A stretch of DNA of 64,000 bases from Devosia ureilytica (GTDB lineage Bacteria; Pseudomonadota; Alphaproteobacteria; Rhizobiales; Devosiaceae), in NCBI RefSeq assembly GCF_024273195.1, contig NZ_JAMZCU010000001.1, positions 62,001 to 126,000 on the forward strand, written 5' to 3'. Numbering within the stretch: position 1 is the first letter of the stretch; every line of letters begins with the position of its first letter. The translations under genes and the position numbers were made by a program. Shown in pieces: positions 62,276 through 64,000 of this stretch. The notes under the pieces were generated by a model that searched no databases, was not told the origin of the DNA, and was given only the letters and a program-made list of their open reading frames with translations.

Positions 62276-63460
62276 TTATTCCGCAGGCTGCATGTCCTTG
62301 CCTGTGTAGACTTCCTCGACCCAGTATTGGTCGCGGCGGACGAAGCCGTTGAAGGGGGTGAGGGAGGCCTGGGTATAGGCGCCCATCAGCCCGAACTCGA
62401 TCCAATCGTCCTCGTCGATGTCGGCTGGCAGGGTGAACACCTGGGGCAAAACGTCATAGCTGTCGCAGGTCGGACCCCAGATGGTGAATTCGGAGAATTC
62501 GCCATTGTTGTCGTGGAGGCGCGGGCCGCGCCAGACGCGCACCGGAGGGGTGAAGTGCATGAACTTCACTTCCATCAGCGCACCATAGGCCCCGTCATTG
62601 ACATAGACCGACTGACCGCCCCGCTGATGCTTGACGCGCAACAGCAGTGATGTCGAGGAGGTGACGAGCGCCCGGCCGGGTTCGATGATCAGTTCAGGCT
62701 TCTTCTTGTCGCCGAAATGGTCGCTGACAGCTTGGGCGATGGTCTCGAAATAATAGTCCATCGGCGGCGCTTCGCTGGTCGGGTAGGGGGCCGGATAGCC
62801 GCCGCCGATGTTGAGGCGCTTGAGGTCAATGCCCGATTCCTCGACGATACGGGCCGCGGCTGCAATGTGACGCTCATAGGCATAGGCGTCTTCGCACTGG
62901 CTACCGACGTGGAAGCAAAGGCTGGGCGTGTAGCCCATCTTTTCCACGGCGGTGACGATTTCGGCGGCGCCCTGCTCCATGACGCCGAACTTGATGCCGA
63001 AATCGTAGGATTTCAGCGCCTTGCCAGCTTTGAAACGGGTGGTGACTTCAACGTCGCGGCTGGGTGAGACCACCGCGGCCAGCTGATCAAGCTGCTGGGG
63101 GTGATCGATGGTGAAACTGCGAACACCGAACTCCTCGTAGGCGCGCTCGATCTCGCGCTTGTTCTTGATCGGGTTGTTGTAGTGCATGACTGCGCCCGGT
63201 GCGTAGTCGCGGACAAGTTCCATCTCGACATTTGATGCCACATCGAAGGCCTTGAGGCCTTCGGCGTGAAGCTGGGCAATGATATGGGGCGATGGGTTGC
63301 ACTTGACTGCATAGGTCAATAGCCCGTCAAAGCCCTTTTTGAAGACCTTGATCGCCTTGTGAAATTCCTTTTCCGAAAACAGGAAGGCGGGAAAATCGGG
63401 GGCTTCAGCAGCAATCAATGCCGAGGTGTTGGCATGAACGGTCTTCGGCTCGTCAGTCAT
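62276..63460 (-). CDS. ornithine/lysine decarboxylase, alanine-racemase fold (type III)
   Basis: This 394-residue PLP enzyme has the Schiff-base Lys53 in YAVKCNP, His184 in FHVGSQ stacking on PLP, the GGGYP phosphate loop (219-223), EPGR (260-263) and the catalytic Cys332-Asp333 of the WGPTCDSYD dimer-interface motif. This is the eukaryotic-like ODC family that makes putrescine or cadaverine in alphaproteobacteria. The YAVKCNP variant (YAVKANP in eukaryotic ODC) is common in this bacterial branch. The choice between ornithine and lysine cannot be made with certainty from the sequence. Confidence 0.93.
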   Translation of the reverse strand: MTDEPKTVHANTSALIAAEAPDFPAFLFSEKEFHKAIKVFKKGFDGLLTYAVKCNPSPHIIAQLHAEGLKAFDVASNVEMELVRDYAPGAVMHYNNPIKNKREIERAYEEFGVRSFTIDHPQQLDQLAAVVSPSRDVEVTTRFKAGKALKSYDFGIKFGVMEQGAAEIVTAVEKMGYTPSLCFHVGSQCEDAYAYERHIAAAARIVEESGIDLKRLNIGGGYPAPYPTSEAPPMDYYFETIAQAVSDHFGDKKKPELIIEPGRALVTSSTSLLLRVKHQRGGQSVYVNDGAYGALMEVKFMHFTPPVRVWRGPRLHDNNGEFSEFTIWGPTCDSYDVLPQVFTLPADIDEDDWIEFGLMGAYTQASLTPFNGFVRRDQYWVEEVYTGKDMQPAE

Positions 63461-63883
63461 TGGACAACAGGCCTTTCAGGGCTGGAGAGACGGGGAAAAT
63501 TGAGCGCTGCATATAGGGCCGTGTGCCCCCTCGCGCAAACGTTTATTTGGGGTGTTAGCCAACAATGCGGACGCGTCATTTTCGTGACGGCCCGTGCGCT
63601 TTTGCGCACCGGCGACCGCAGTCCGATGTGGAGCGCGCAGTACGTTTCCTGGTCTTGGGTTATGTCTTTGCCTGTGCTGGTATTTTTGGGTTTGCTCGGT
63701 TCAGAATTTGAATTCTCAAGGCTATGTTGTGCTCAACGCGCCATGGGCAATGACGATGCAAGGGTTTTGTTCTTTTTTGCCCTAGGGTCTCCACGGGCGA
63801 TTTCCACTTCAATCATGCGGTTTGGCGGGGATGATTTAGGCGGGGCGCTACGAAATCGGGGCGAGTTGGGATAAAACGCCTTC
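63461..63883. other. intergenic region between the decarboxylase and rarA
   Basis: These 423 nt hold divergent promoters for the minus-strand decarboxylase and plus-strand rarA, but I could not pick a convincing -35/-10 pair for either. A 14-bp palindrome AGAATTTGAATTCT (63703-63716) is a possible operator. No gene is supported. Confidence 0.4.
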
Positions 63884-64000
63884 ATGTCCGATTTATTTGC
63901 CGCAGACTCCATTCAAACCGACAGGGCGCGCCCTCTGGCCGATCAATTGCGGCCGCGTAGCCTCGATGAGGTTATCGGGCAGACGCATCTGCTTGGCGAG
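63884..64000 (+). CDS. rarA: replication-associated recombination protein RarA, N-terminal fragment
   Basis: The 39 codons present, starting at ATG 63884, include RPLADQLRPRSLDEVIGQTHLLG. This is the opening of the RarA/MgsA AAA+ ATPase, a clamp-loader-like protein that acts at stalled forks. The gene runs off the right edge before the Walker A motif, so its integrity cannot be judged. Confidence 0.85.
   Translation, partial: MSDLFAADSIQTDRARPLADQLRPRSLDEVIGQTHLLGE

Noticed and set aside
63359..63874. 171-codon plus-strand frame before rarA
   Set aside because: It starts antisense to the decarboxylase, has no domain and no ribosome site.

Overview
The window comes from the chromosome of a high-GC alphaproteobacterium. 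The ribosomal gene order, the zinc-free S14, the short-LID adenylate kinase, the lysine/ornithine decarboxylase family and the sugar ABC systems fit the order Hyphomicrobiales. A Devosia-like genus is my best guess, but this is inference, because no rRNA gene is present to settle it.

Left part (1-27305), accessory metabolism. Positions 1-7311 hold a loose group of small-molecule redox genes: an NTF2-like protein, a PuuB/DadA-type FAD oxidase, a small secreted protein, divergent tRNA-Tyr and tRNA-Gly genes, a berberine-bridge-type FAD enzyme, an AraC regulator and an FMO-like flavoprotein. Positions 7340-19704 form one minus-strand catabolic operon. A LacI repressor comes first, followed by a MalEFGK-type importer (binding protein, two permeases, ATPase), two tandem GH63 mannosyl/glucosylglycerate-hydrolase-like enzymes with an SGNH esterase between them, a zinc-ligand-less MDR dehydrogenase, a Gfo/Idh dehydrogenase and a GH36 alpha-galactosidase-like enzyme. 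Most junctions from the permeases onward are start/stop overlaps or very short gaps. I read this as import, deacylation, hydrolysis and oxidation of a glycoside, possibly a glycerate- or glycerol-linked heteroside; the substrate is not established. Positions 20089-26962 hold gabD, an FCD-type regulator and a clear ytfQ-ytfR-ytfT-yjfF (galactofuranose-type) ABC importer.

Middle and right part (27306-61121), core gene expression. tRNA-Trp is followed by a GT25 glycosyltransferase and a small orphan, then secE-nusG-rplKAJL-rpoBC, an inverted flavoprotein, and the str (rpsL-rpsG-fusA-tuf), S10, spc and alpha clusters through rplQ. All of the informational genes are on the plus strand. Hairpins lie at the places where differential expression is expected: after rplA, after rplL, after rpoC, after tuf and before secY.

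End (61194-64000): an SDR reductase, a minus-strand alanine-racemase-fold ornithine/lysine decarboxylase, and the first 39 codons of rarA running off the edge.

Most notable points are: ribosomal protein S12 naturally carries Arg88, the residue known from streptomycin-resistance mutants; a complete LacI-led glycoside operon has paired repressor sites 31 bp apart; both ABC operons carry a very stable hairpin just after the binding-protein gene; and about 24 kb of accessory genes separates tRNA-Tyr/Gly from the tRNA-Trp-secE block.
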